Source: an uncultured Oscillospiraceae bacterium
GTDB taxonomy: Bacteria; Bacillota; Clostridia; Oscillospirales; Acutalibacteraceae
DNA length: 64,000 nt
Direction of reading: 5' to 3'
NCBI GenBank assembly: GCA_900543795.1
Contig: UQSH01000002.1
Span: forward strand, 46,123-110,122
This document shows positions 56,781 to 64,000 of this stretch, piece after piece (the stretch's first letter is position 1; each line of letters starts with the position of its first letter). Both the position numbers and the translations under genes were made by a program. The notes beneath the pieces were generated by a model. The model was not told the DNA's origin. It made no database searches and was given only the letters and a program-made list of their open reading frames with translations.

Positions 56781-56939
56781 AAGTTGTAATAGAATTATAA
56801 CCAATGAAAGCCGATTTGTCAACACTAAAAAGTAAAAATATTATCTGTTCTTAACTATTTATCTATTTACATTGCTTATTCTTTTTGTTAAAATTAGAAT
56901 GTGTAATTATATAAAGTGGGGAATTAGGCGAATTTTAAT

Positions 56940-57977
56940 ATGGAATATCAAATATTACCTATCGGCGATTTGTGGAAAAGCGGAATGTTTTCCGTTCCGC
57001 AGGCGGTTGCCGAAAAATATTTAAAGCTTGCAAGTGAATATCAGTTAAAGGCATTGCTCATAATTTTAAGCAGTGCGGGAATTTCAACAGATGAGGAAAT
57101 CTCCAAAAGGCTCGGTATAACCGTTTCGGATGTCAGAAGCATAATGGAATTTTGGCAAGCCGAGGGAGTTGTTTGCCCTTCGGGAGAGGAAGTATTAAAG
57201 CCCGAAAAATTGCAAAAGCCTGCCGAGGCAGAGCCAAAGCAGGAAATTAAAAAGCCCCTGCCCGTTAAAAAGGAAAAGCAGGAGATAAAAATATCCGCTC
57301 CTAATCTTTCGCCAAAGGACATTGCTTGCCTTGCGGGAGAAAATCCCGAAATAGCAGAGCTTCTTAACGAGGCGCAGGAGGCATACGGCAGAACGATAAG
57401 CCCGAGCGAGCAGGAAATGATAGTAAATCTTGTTACCTTTTACGGCTTGAGCTACGGTGCAGTTTTAATGCTTTTGGGCTATTGTAGGCGCGAGCGCGAA
57501 GCAGGCAGAGCAATCAGCGCAGGATATTTTTATAAAATTGCCGAAAAATGGCTTGATGAGGGAATAACAACCGTTGAAGAGGCAGAGGAGAAAATCCGTG
57601 CGCTTGAACAGGGCGGCCGCCTTTGGCAAACAATAAAGGAGCGCGCGCAGATAAGTAAAAAAACGCCCACTGTTTCTCAAATGGAAATGATTAATCAGTG
57701 GAAAAGCGACTTTTCAATGGAAATGATAGAGCTTGCCATTGATGAAATGAAGGAAAACATTGATAATCCTAATTTAAGATATGTTGATAAAATCCTGAAA
57801 AATTGGAAAAAGGCAGGCATAAAAACGCCTGCGCAGTATAAAAAGAGCCTTGAAGAATATAAAAAGAAAAAGGAGGAGGCTGAAAACGCAAAAAGCGGAA
57901 AAATCAGCCGTGCTCCCACTTACGATTTAAAGGATAAAAGGAAAAAGGATTTAAGCAACACGGATATTAAATATTGA
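56940..57977 (+). CDS. dnaD: DnaD-domain replication initiation protein
   Basis: The 345-residue protein has an N-terminal winged-helix part (residues 15-95, 'KRLGITVSDVRSIMEFWQAEGVV'), a Pro/Lys/Glu-rich linker, and two DnaB_2/DnaD C-terminal domains (about 115-200 and 225-300, 'LRYVDKILKNWKKAGIKTPAQYK'). The 'YVDKILKNW' motif is the DnaD signature. It remodels DNA and helps load the helicase at the origin or restart sites. It lies 16 bases upstream of dnaI. The symbol is by family and context. Confidence 0.88.
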   Translation: MEYQILPIGDLWKSGMFSVPQAVAEKYLKLASEYQLKALLIILSSAGISTDEEISKRLGITVSDVRSIMEFWQAEGVVCPSGEEVLKPEKLQKPAEAEPKQEIKKPLPVKKEKQEIKISAPNLSPKDIACLAGENPEIAELLNEAQEAYGRTISPSEQEMIVNLVTFYGLSYGAVLMLLGYCRREREAGRAISAGYFYKIAEKWLDEGITTVEEAEEKIRALEQGGRLWQTIKERAQISKKTPTVSQMEMINQWKSDFSMEMIELAIDEMKENIDNPNLRYVDKILKNWKKAGIKTPAQYKKSLEEYKKKKEEAENAKSGKISRAPTYDLKDKRKKDLSNTDIKY

Positions 57978-57993
57978 TTTAAAGGAGCATAAA

Positions 57994-58965
57994 ATGCCTT
58001 ACACAACAGAAACCTATCAAAAAGCAATAAACATTCTTCAACACAGAAGAGATAATGCAACGCTTGATTTACAGCAAAGAACGGCAGAGGCACAAAGCAA
58101 AATCCCCGAGCTTGCCGATATTCAAAAAAGGCTTTCTCAAATAGGACTGAGCATTTCAACCCTGCTTTTTAAAAGTGATAATCCGCAGGAGGAAATAGAA
58201 AAGCTCAAGCAGGAAAGCCTCGCGCTTCAAGAAAAGAAAAAGGCGTTGCTCGTTAAAAACGGCTTTGAGCCCGATGCGCTCACTCTTAAATATACCTGCC
58301 CTGCCTGTCAGGACAGCGGCTATATCGGCGAAAGGCTTTGCTCGTGCCACAGGGAGCTTCTTAAAGATATTGAGCGCAATTCGCTAAAAAAGCTTGCTCC
58401 GCTTGATAGGTGCACATTTGACAGCTTTGATATTAATTATTATCCTGCCGAGGCTATGGAAAACGGCGTTTCCCCCCGTGAAAAGGCAGAGAAAATTTTA
58501 AACTCCTGCCGTCTTTATGCGCAGTCCTTTAATCTTCATTCGCCAAGCATACTTTTTATGGGCGGAACGGGGCTCGGCAAAACGCATTTAAGCCTTGCAA
58601 TTGCAAATGTTGTTATAAATAAGGGCTTTTCCGTTGTTTACGGCACAAGTCAAAATATTCTTTCGGATTTGCAAAATGAAAATTTCGGCAGGTCGGAGGG
58701 CATATATTATAACGAATATGAAGTTCTTCACGCCGATTTGCTTATTATTGACGATTTGGGAACGGAATATAAAAATCAGTATTCCGTTGCGTGTCTTTAT
58801 AATATTATCAACACACGAATTTTGAAAAATCAGCCCACAATAATCAGCACAAATTTTGATTATGACGATTTGGAAAGAGATTATAATCAAAGAATAACAA
58901 GCCGTCTTGCAGGCGCTTATTCAACGCTTGTGTTAGAGGGCAATGACATAAGGTTTATAAAATAA
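57994..58965 (+). CDS. dnaI: DnaC/DnaI-type helicase loader ATPase
   Basis: The 323-residue protein has a coiled N-terminus, a zinc cluster 'CPACQDSGYIGERLCSCHRE' (about 97-118) and an AAA+ domain with Walker A 'FMGGTGLGKTHLSLAIA' and Walker B 'DLLIIDDLGTE'. The zinc ribbon followed by AAA+ is the DnaI layout. It loads replicative helicase DnaC/DnaB with DnaD. An AAAGGAG site precedes the ATG. Confidence 0.92.
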   Translation: MPYTTETYQKAINILQHRRDNATLDLQQRTAEAQSKIPELADIQKRLSQIGLSISTLLFKSDNPQEEIEKLKQESLALQEKKKALLVKNGFEPDALTLKYTCPACQDSGYIGERLCSCHRELLKDIERNSLKKLAPLDRCTFDSFDINYYPAEAMENGVSPREKAEKILNSCRLYAQSFNLHSPSILFMGGTGLGKTHLSLAIANVVINKGFSVVYGTSQNILSDLQNENFGRSEGIYYNEYEVLHADLLIIDDLGTEYKNQYSVACLYNIINTRILKNQPTIISTNFDYDDLERDYNQRITSRLAGAYSTLVLEGNDIRFIK

Positions 58966-58994
58966 AAATCAATCACGGCTTATAACGAAAAGAG

Positions 58995-60587
58995 GTGGAG
59001 AGGCTGAGCAAATATAATTATTTTGACGATGATTTTGACGATTACGGGGAACGACCGCCGAAAAAGCGTTTTCATAGAATAGAGTCTGCCGATGTGCAGG
59101 AGGCGCTTGCTGATTTTTTCTATGGCGCAAGAGAGCTTGTCTGCGAAAGGCTAACAGGCACTGCGTCGCCTGAGGGCAGAAGGGCAAGGCTCAGCTTTTC
59201 TGCGGGAATAATCGTTCTTATCGTTGCTTCTATTATAATAACCTGCGTTGTTTTTTCTGCCGAGCTGAAAAAAGCAAATACGGTTTCAGCAAGATATTAT
59301 TCTGCCGCCGGCGAGGTTTGCACTCAGCTTCTTTCCGAGCACGGCGTTTGCAAGGCAGAGCTTTCGGAGGACGGAGAAAGCTATTATTTAAGCGGACTTG
59401 TTTATGCAAGGCAAATGGATTTTGACGGCGACGGTAAGCCCGAGCTTCTTGCCTCTTATTACAGCGCAAGCGTATATTATGTTGAGGTTTGGGGATATGA
59501 CGGCTCTGATTTTGTTAAAAAATATTCGGGCAAGGCAAATTCGCTTGCCGATAATGCCTCTGTGGGAAGCTGGATTTCAATTTATCATCATTCCGGCAAA
59601 TATTATATAGGCGAGCTTGCAGACGAAACAAAAATGAATTTGCTTTCGCTCGGCTCAAAGGAGTTTAAGCAGTCTAAGGATTGCGAATATGATGCGGTTA
59701 ATGATATTTATGCTGTTAACGGAGAGATAAACAGCGTTGATTTTGAAACGATAAAGCTCTCCTGCCTAACGGAAAAAAGGGCAGAAAGAATGACAGAGGC
59801 GGTTGCCTCTGCGCTCAATAGCTTTAATACGCAAACAATTCAGCAAATTCAGGCGTCAAAAAGCGCCGAGCAGCTAAGAAAAGAAGCGTATTATGATATT
59901 ATTCAAGAATATAACGATAAATACGGCAAGGCATATTATGATTCCTCGTCAACCGTTTGCTTTGCGGGCGGTCTTGCCGTTGTTGATTTAATTGATTTCA
60001 ATGCAGACGGGACGGATGAGCTTCTTGTTATTTACAGATACGATAAAAAGGTTGCCGGCGAGGATTCAAAGGGCAATTATGAAATGACAACCGAGCCCGA
60101 GTACCGCCTTGAAATATATTATTGGAACGGAAGCACGGCGGTTAAGGCGCTTGAAAATGACGGTGTAAGTACCCTTCAAAATGAGCAGAGCGAGCAAAGG
60201 TTTTATATTCTTCAAAGAGACGGCTCAAAAACAAATCTTTGCCGCAACACCTATGTTTACAATAAGGACACCTCTAAAAAATTGAAGGCAACAAGCCGCA
60301 TAAGTGAAATGGATGAATTAGGAGAGTTTTCCTCTCCGTTCGTTGCAGTTGTAAACAGTAGCTACGGCTACTTAACATACGAGTTAAACGGCGAAAGGGT
60401 TTACAGAAAAGAGTTTAACGAAAAGGGCTATAAGGTGCCAACCTTCTGCAATAATGATGATTATGATGAAAACGAATTTGAAATAATCTATCTTCAAGGC
60501 AAGGCGCAGGAGGGCTCGCAAATTAAAAGCGTTGTTTCCGAAACGCAGAAAACAATTAAGGAAATAAACAAAAATTATGCATCGTAA
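58995..60587 (+). CDS. Membrane-anchored hypothetical protein with Asp-rich calcium-type motifs
   Basis: The 530-residue protein begins with an Asp/Glu-rich cytoplasmic part ('FDDDFDDYGERPPKK'), one membrane helix (about residues 72-92, 'AGIIVLIVASIIITCVVFSA'), and a large outside region. Two segments read 'DFDGDGKPELLASYY' and 'DFNADGTDELLVIYR', the Asp-x-Asp-x-Asp-Gly loop of FG-GAP/VCBS-like repeats. I assign no function. The GTG start is preceded by AAGAGG only a few bases away, so the start is unsure. It is 29 bases after dnaI, perhaps cotranscribed. Confidence 0.75.
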   Translation: MERLSKYNYFDDDFDDYGERPPKKRFHRIESADVQEALADFFYGARELVCERLTGTASPEGRRARLSFSAGIIVLIVASIIITCVVFSAELKKANTVSARYYSAAGEVCTQLLSEHGVCKAELSEDGESYYLSGLVYARQMDFDGDGKPELLASYYSASVYYVEVWGYDGSDFVKKYSGKANSLADNASVGSWISIYHHSGKYYIGELADETKMNLLSLGSKEFKQSKDCEYDAVNDIYAVNGEINSVDFETIKLSCLTEKRAERMTEAVASALNSFNTQTIQQIQASKSAEQLRKEAYYDIIQEYNDKYGKAYYDSSSTVCFAGGLAVVDLIDFNADGTDELLVIYRYDKKVAGEDSKGNYEMTTEPEYRLEIYYWNGSTAVKALENDGVSTLQNEQSEQRFYILQRDGSKTNLCRNTYVYNKDTSKKLKATSRISEMDELGEFSSPFVAVVNSSYGYLTYELNGERVYRKEFNEKGYKVPTFCNNDDYDENEFEIIYLQGKAQEGSQIKSVVSETQKTIKEINKNYAS

Positions 60588-60602
60588 TTGCGAAGCAAAA
60601 AC

Positions 60603-60750
60603 GGGTCGGCGTGGAAACCGAACCCTACAAACACGCATTGAAATTGTTATATAATCTAAATGCTATACCGTAGGGGAAAACTGCGTTTTCCCGATAATCG
60701 GGACGGGCAACCCGTTCCCTACAAACATACATTTAAATTATTATATAACC
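60603..60750. repeat. Two copies of a short degenerate intergenic repeat
   Basis: Copy one (60603-60656) and copy two (60700-60750) each start with a GGG hairpin (GGGTCGG/CCGAACCC; GGGACGGG/CCCGTTCCC), then share CCCTACAAACA and end in an A/T block TTATATAA. A GGGAAAAC/GTTTTCCC hairpin (60674-60692) lies between. No coding content was seen. Confidence 0.75.
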
Positions 60751-60756
60751 CAAAAG

Positions 60757-60790
60757 AAAAGCCGAAGCAAAATGCTTCGGCTTGTTTTTA
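60757..60790. terminator. Terminator between the hypothetical gene and the LRR gene
   Basis: The stem AAGCCGAAGCA/TGCTTCGGCTT with a short loop is followed by T5 and preceded by A-rich sequence, so it can act in both directions. Confidence 0.8.
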
Positions 60791-60802
60791 TGCGTTGCTT
60801 AA

Positions 60803-63082
60803 TTAACGGATATTATCTCTTTCCTGCTTTTTCTTTTTGGAGATTGTTGCGATTGCAACACCGGTGCCGCTGACAAGAAGCATTACCGCCCATATAAGAA
60901 CACCGAAATCTGCTCCTGTTGCGGGGCTCTTTGTGCTCTTGTCTGCGTTTTTATCTGCGGTTGTGTTTTCCGTTTTGTTTGAGGTGTTTGCTTGGTTTGA
61001 ATTGTCTGTTTTGCCGTCATCAACGATTGGTGCGTTTTTGTAGGTTGCGGTAACCGTAACCTCTTCGCTGCCCATAACGAATGTTGTTTCGGCGCTGTTT
61101 TCGTCTGCAAGCACAACATTGCCGCTTTCAACAATCCATTTATCAAAAGCCTTGCCCTGTGCAGGTGCGTTTGCTTTAATTGTTACGGTTGCGCCGTCAT
61201 AATAATCTCCGCTTCCCGAGCCGCCGTTAACCGTTACGGGCATAACGGGAGCAAGCTCGCCGCATTCGCAAATTCCGTCAACAAAGGTGTGATATGGCTC
61301 TATTGTGAAGTCCAAAGAATCTGCGGTATTTCCACTGCCGTTAAGCGCCGCTGTGTAAGCATCCAAGGACACGCACGGAACATAGATTATTGTGCCGGGT
61401 TCGCAAGTATTGAATATATTTGAGTCAAAATTCTGTTGCGGAGTTTTATCCGTAAATTTAATGCCTGAAACATTTGAACCACAGAAGGCACTTCCCGAAA
61501 CCGTGCTTCCCTCGGGAAGAACGATAACATCGGTTTTGTCTTCAAGTGCCGTGCCGATTTCGTTGAACGCGCCTGAATTCAAAAATGTTTTCTTTGCAAA
61601 TGTTATTGTTTTCAAATTTTCTGCGTTTGAGAAGCTGTTGTTTCCAAGCTTGCTTTCGCCGTTGAAAACAATCTCTTTTAAGCCTGTTGTATTGCTGAAT
61701 ACACTTCCTGCGGATAAATCAACATCGCCCTCAAAGGTTACTTTTTCAAGAGCATCACAGTAGGAAAAAACAGCCATACCAAAGGTTGAGCCTGCGGGGA
61801 TGGTAAGCTCGGTAAGCGTTGAATTGTATCTGAATATTCCGTTTCCAAGCTGTGTTTTTCCGCCGAAGAATATCTCTTTAATGTTAGGCGAACCGTCGAA
61901 AGCACCGTTTGAAAGCTTGCTTTCGCCGTTGAAAATAATTGATTTAAGAGCGGTTGCACCTGAGAAAATACCGCCTGCGGATAAATCAACATCGCCCTCA
62001 AAGGTTACTTTTTCAAGAGCGGTGCAGTTGTAAAAAATGCTTGGACCAAAGGTTGAGCCTGCGGGGAAGGTTACCTCCGTAAGCTTTGAATTGTTGGCAA
62101 ACACACCGTTTGCGATTTCCGTTTTTCCGCCGAAGAATATCTCTTTAATGTTAGCCGCACCGTTGAAAGCACCGTTTGAAATCTTGCTTTCGCCTTTAAA
62201 AACAACTGTTTTAAGAGCGGTTGTGCCTGAGAAAATACCGCCTGCGGATATATCAGCATCGCCCTCAAAGGTTACTTTTTCAAGAGCGGTGTAGCTGCAA
62301 AAAATGCTCGGACCAAAGATTGAGCCTGCGGGGAAGGTTAACTCCGTAAGCTTTGAATTGTCGGAGAATACACCGTTTGTGATTTCCGTTTTTTCGCCGA
62401 AGCTGATTGATTCAAGCTTGCTTGAGCCTGCAAATGCACCGTTTGAAATCTTGCTTTTGCCTTTAAAAACAAGTGTTTTAAGAGCGGGTGTACCTGAGAA
62501 AATACCGCCTGCGGATAAATCAACATCGCCCTCAAAGGTTGCTTTTTCAAGAGCAGGGCAGCCGGAAAAAGAACCCACTCCAAAGGTAGAGCCTGCGGGG
62601 AAGGTGAGCTCCGTGAGCTTTGAGCAGTTGCCAAATATACTGTTTGCGATTTTTGTTTTTCCGCCGAAGGTAATCGTTTCAATATTATGCGCGTTATTAA
62701 AAGCACCGATTGAAAGACTGCTTTCGCCGTTAAAAACAATTGTTTTAAGAGAGGTTGCACCTGCGAAAATGCCTCCTGCGGTAAAGCTGATATCGCCCTC
62801 AAAGGTTACGCTTTCAAGGTTCTCTAAGTCCTGAAAAGCAGAGGAATTGATTTCCGTTACCTCTTCGCTGATGATAACGGATTTAACATCAGTGGCGGAA
62901 ACCTCACTTGTCCATGCGGTGATTCCTGCCGGAGTGTTAATGCTCAGCTCGCCTGTTTCAGCGGAAAATGAATAATCGCCCGGTAAGGCATAGCCGATAA
63001 TTGCCGTGGGAAGCATTGCAAATGCCAGCAATGCCGCCAGCAAAAGCGAAATCGCTTTTTTGCTTTTTAATTTTAAATTCAT
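60803..63082 (-). CDS. BspA-like leucine-rich-repeat surface protein with sortase-type end
   Basis: The 759-residue protein has a signal peptide (residues 1-30), then LRR_5 (BspA-type) repeats over about 55-560. They recur in units of exactly 89 residues ('LEKVTFEGDVDLSAGGIF...LTELTFPAGSTFG'). A 'TVNGGSGSGDYYDGATVTIKANAP' beta domain (about 625-690, like bacterial repeat/MucBP-type domains) follows. It ends with an Asn/Thr/Lys linker, SPATG, a membrane helix and KKKKQ tail. BspA proteins mediate adhesion in other gut and oral bacteria. AGGAGG precedes the ATG. Confidence 0.9.
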   Translation of the reverse strand: MNLKLKSKKAISLLLAALLAFAMLPTAIIGYALPGDYSFSAETGELSINTPAGITAWTSEVSATDVKSVIISEEVTEINSSAFQDLENLESVTFEGDISFTAGGIFAGATSLKTIVFNGESSLSIGAFNNAHNIETITFGGKTKIANSIFGNCSKLTELTFPAGSTFGVGSFSGCPALEKATFEGDVDLSAGGIFSGTPALKTLVFKGKSKISNGAFAGSSKLESISFGEKTEITNGVFSDNSKLTELTFPAGSIFGPSIFCSYTALEKVTFEGDADISAGGIFSGTTALKTVVFKGESKISNGAFNGAANIKEIFFGGKTEIANGVFANNSKLTEVTFPAGSTFGPSIFYNCTALEKVTFEGDVDLSAGGIFSGATALKSIIFNGESKLSNGAFDGSPNIKEIFFGGKTQLGNGIFRYNSTLTELTIPAGSTFGMAVFSYCDALEKVTFEGDVDLSAGSVFSNTTGLKEIVFNGESKLGNNSFSNAENLKTITFAKKTFLNSGAFNEIGTALEDKTDVIVLPEGSTVSGSAFCGSNVSGIKFTDKTPQQNFDSNIFNTCEPGTIIYVPCVSLDAYTAALNGSGNTADSLDFTIEPYHTFVDGICECGELAPVMPVTVNGGSGSGDYYDGATVTIKANAPAQGKAFDKWIVESGNVVLADENSAETTFVMGSEEVTVTATYKNAPIVDDGKTDNSNQANTSNKTENTTADKNADKSTKSPATGADFGVLIWAVMLLVSGTGVAIATISKKKKQERDNIR

Positions 63083-63123
63083 AAAGTTTCCTCCTGATTT
63101 TTTTTGCGTATAAATACAGATTA

Positions 63124-63152
63124 ATTATATAATATATATTATTATTTTGCAA
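63124..63152 (-). promoter_or_regulatory. Promoter of the LRR gene
   Basis: Minus-strand TTGCAA (63147-63152) and TATAAT (63124-63129) are 17 bases apart. The -35 overlaps the last codons of the truncated regulator. Confidence 0.65.
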
Positions 63153-64000
63153 GAGATTTGAAATATAATAACATTATAATGATATGAAATGTGTTTTTAA
63201 ATATCCGTCCAAAATATACAGAATTTAAATATACATGATTAGCTACTGACACAATTGACAGGTCTTCTTCATTCAAATGTTCCTCTATGTATGCAACAGC
63301 TTCTGACATATATTCTTTGAAAAACTTTGTTTCATTACCGCATCCTTTTTCCTTCCTCTTCTCGATCACATTGCACAAAATTTTGTAGCATACATCGATT
63401 GATTTGCTAGCTGTCAGTTTTTGAATATTTGAATAGTATTTTTGATACTGATCCATTAGTTCTTCCGTAATCCCGTACGAATTCCTTAACATCGACTCTG
63501 TCTTCAGCATAATCCTGTGTATCTCATACATCTGCCGTTCTTCCTCTTCCGGAAGTCCATAAATAAAATGAATAAATCCTTCTTTCAGTTCCTTAACGTC
63601 ATTTCTTCTGATTGCATTAAGAATCATGGTTTCATAATCCTCAGAGGGTACTTTTTCAACATCTTCCTCCAACTCTTCCGGCATTGTAAATGCACTGGCT
63701 CCCGACATACATGCCAGTTCAAATAATTTTGCCGCCTCATTGTAACTTTTTTTAATGCCTTCTATTCCCTTATATGGTTTCGATATTGCCGCAACGACCG
63801 GATAATCTTTTTCTTTTACCATTTCAAACAGCTGCTTTAGCGTGATAACAGATTCTCCACTTAACGCCTTTATAATGAAGATGATGGCATTCTCTTCACT
63901 TTCAAATGCCCAGTAAAAAAAAGAGGCACCGATATAGTTTTCCAATAGTTGGAGCATTGCAAATTTTTTTGCCTCGTAATCAAGTGAATTTGTGATCTTG
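63142..64000 (-). CDS. AraC/YesN-type regulator, 5' end outside the window and C-terminus truncated
   Basis: The frame is open to the window's right edge, so the 5' part is missing; at least 285 residues are visible. The internal region is helical and resembles the long linker of YesN-like response regulators. The C-terminus has the first AraC helix-turn-helix ('AVAYIEEHLNEEDLSIVSVANHVYLNSVYFGRIFKN') but ends abruptly after it with an unrelated hydrophobic tail ('IIIMLLYFKSLAK'). The second HTH is lost. Its base and codon use differ from the genes beside it. It is probably a decayed, acquired gene, with the break near 63180. Confidence 0.7.
   Translation of the reverse strand, partial: KITNSLDYEAKKFAMLQLLENYIGASFFYWAFESEENAIIFIIKALSGESVITLKQLFEMVKEKDYPVVAAISKPYKGIEGIKKSYNEAAKLFELACMSGASAFTMPEELEEDVEKVPSEDYETMILNAIRRNDVKELKEGFIHFIYGLPEEEERQMYEIHRIMLKTESMLRNSYGITEELMDQYQKYYSNIQKLTASKSIDVCYKILCNVIEKRKEKGCGNETKFFKEYMSEAVAYIEEHLNEEDLSIVSVANHVYLNSVYFGRIFKNTFHIIIMLLYFKSLAK

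Noticed and set aside
62304..62834. 176-codon ORF opposite the LRR gene, with internal repeats
   Set aside because: Its repeats mirror the 267-bp units of the real gene on the other strand.
60803..63082. CRISPR array suspected from the regular 267-base repeats
   Set aside because: The repeats are long, in frame and encode leucine-rich repeats; there are no short repeats with unique spacers anywhere in the window.

Overview
The window reads as chromosomal DNA of a spore-forming, low-to-middle G+C member of the Clostridia, most likely Oscillospirales (Ruminococcaceae-like). The evidence is a dnaA-dnaN-yaaA-recF-remB-gyrB-gyrA block, a rpmH-rnpA-yidD-yidC-jag-mnmE-mnmG-rsmG-noc block, a DnaD/DnaI-type primosome, a SleB germination enzyme, strong AGGAGG-type ribosome sites, FMN and cobalamin riboswitches, and surface proteins with (S/P)PxTG-like sorting signals. 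The species cannot be fixed from sequence reading alone. No rRNA, CRISPR array, intact transposase or prophage was seen.

Layout. 1-7.1 kb is the rpmH-to-noc block on the minus strand. 7.3-9.5 kb is a small accessory group (MTA/SAH nucleosidase, XRE regulator, histidine phosphatase). 9.6-20.9 kb is the dnaA-to-gyrA block plus an LCP protein and an MgtC protein, also on the minus strand. In many Firmicutes the two blocks diverge from oriC, so here one of them appears inverted or moved. 21-24.8 kb holds a divergent LCP-like gene and a folate operon (folE-folP-ybjQ-like-folB-folK). 24.9-27.9 kb has two transporters. A MITE-like element at 28 kb precedes an alcohol dehydrogenase and a tarI/tarJ-like CDP-ribitol pair. 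31.2-33.2 kb is a probable corrinoid-capture locus: a cobalamin riboswitch drives a sortase-anchored transcobalamin-type helical protein, next to a divergent membrane-tethered protein with the transcobalamin C-terminal (DUF4430) domain. 33.3-34.0 kb is gene debris. 34.1-38.4 kb carries a Zn/Cd efflux pair, an FMN riboswitch with ribU, and class II aldolase.

39-49 kb is a minus-strand run: Ca2+/cation antiporter, then nifS-iscU-nadA-mnmA-trmB (sulfur transfer, NAD and tRNA thiolation), cysK, metY, an Rrf2 regulator, rsmE and an OGG-type glycosylase. The metY-cysK leader has a CymR-like operator and a short peptide ORF ending in a Cys-Arg-Cys run. nifS carries an apparent frameshift near its start. 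The 49.3-49.6 kb gap holds a cluster of TTTTCAACA boxes. The same 9-mer occurs beside dnaA, and the DnaA recognition helix is unusual, so an altered DnaA-box code is proposed. 49.6-60.6 kb has sleB, an M18 aminopeptidase, a TsaC-CoaE fusion, prfA, a DUF951 protein, an S1-domain protein behind a long hairpin, tRNA-Gly, dnaD, dnaI and a large membrane-anchored protein. 60.8-64 kb has a leucine-rich-repeat surface protein built of exact 267-bp repeats, and the 3' end of a truncated AraC-type regulator that looks foreign.
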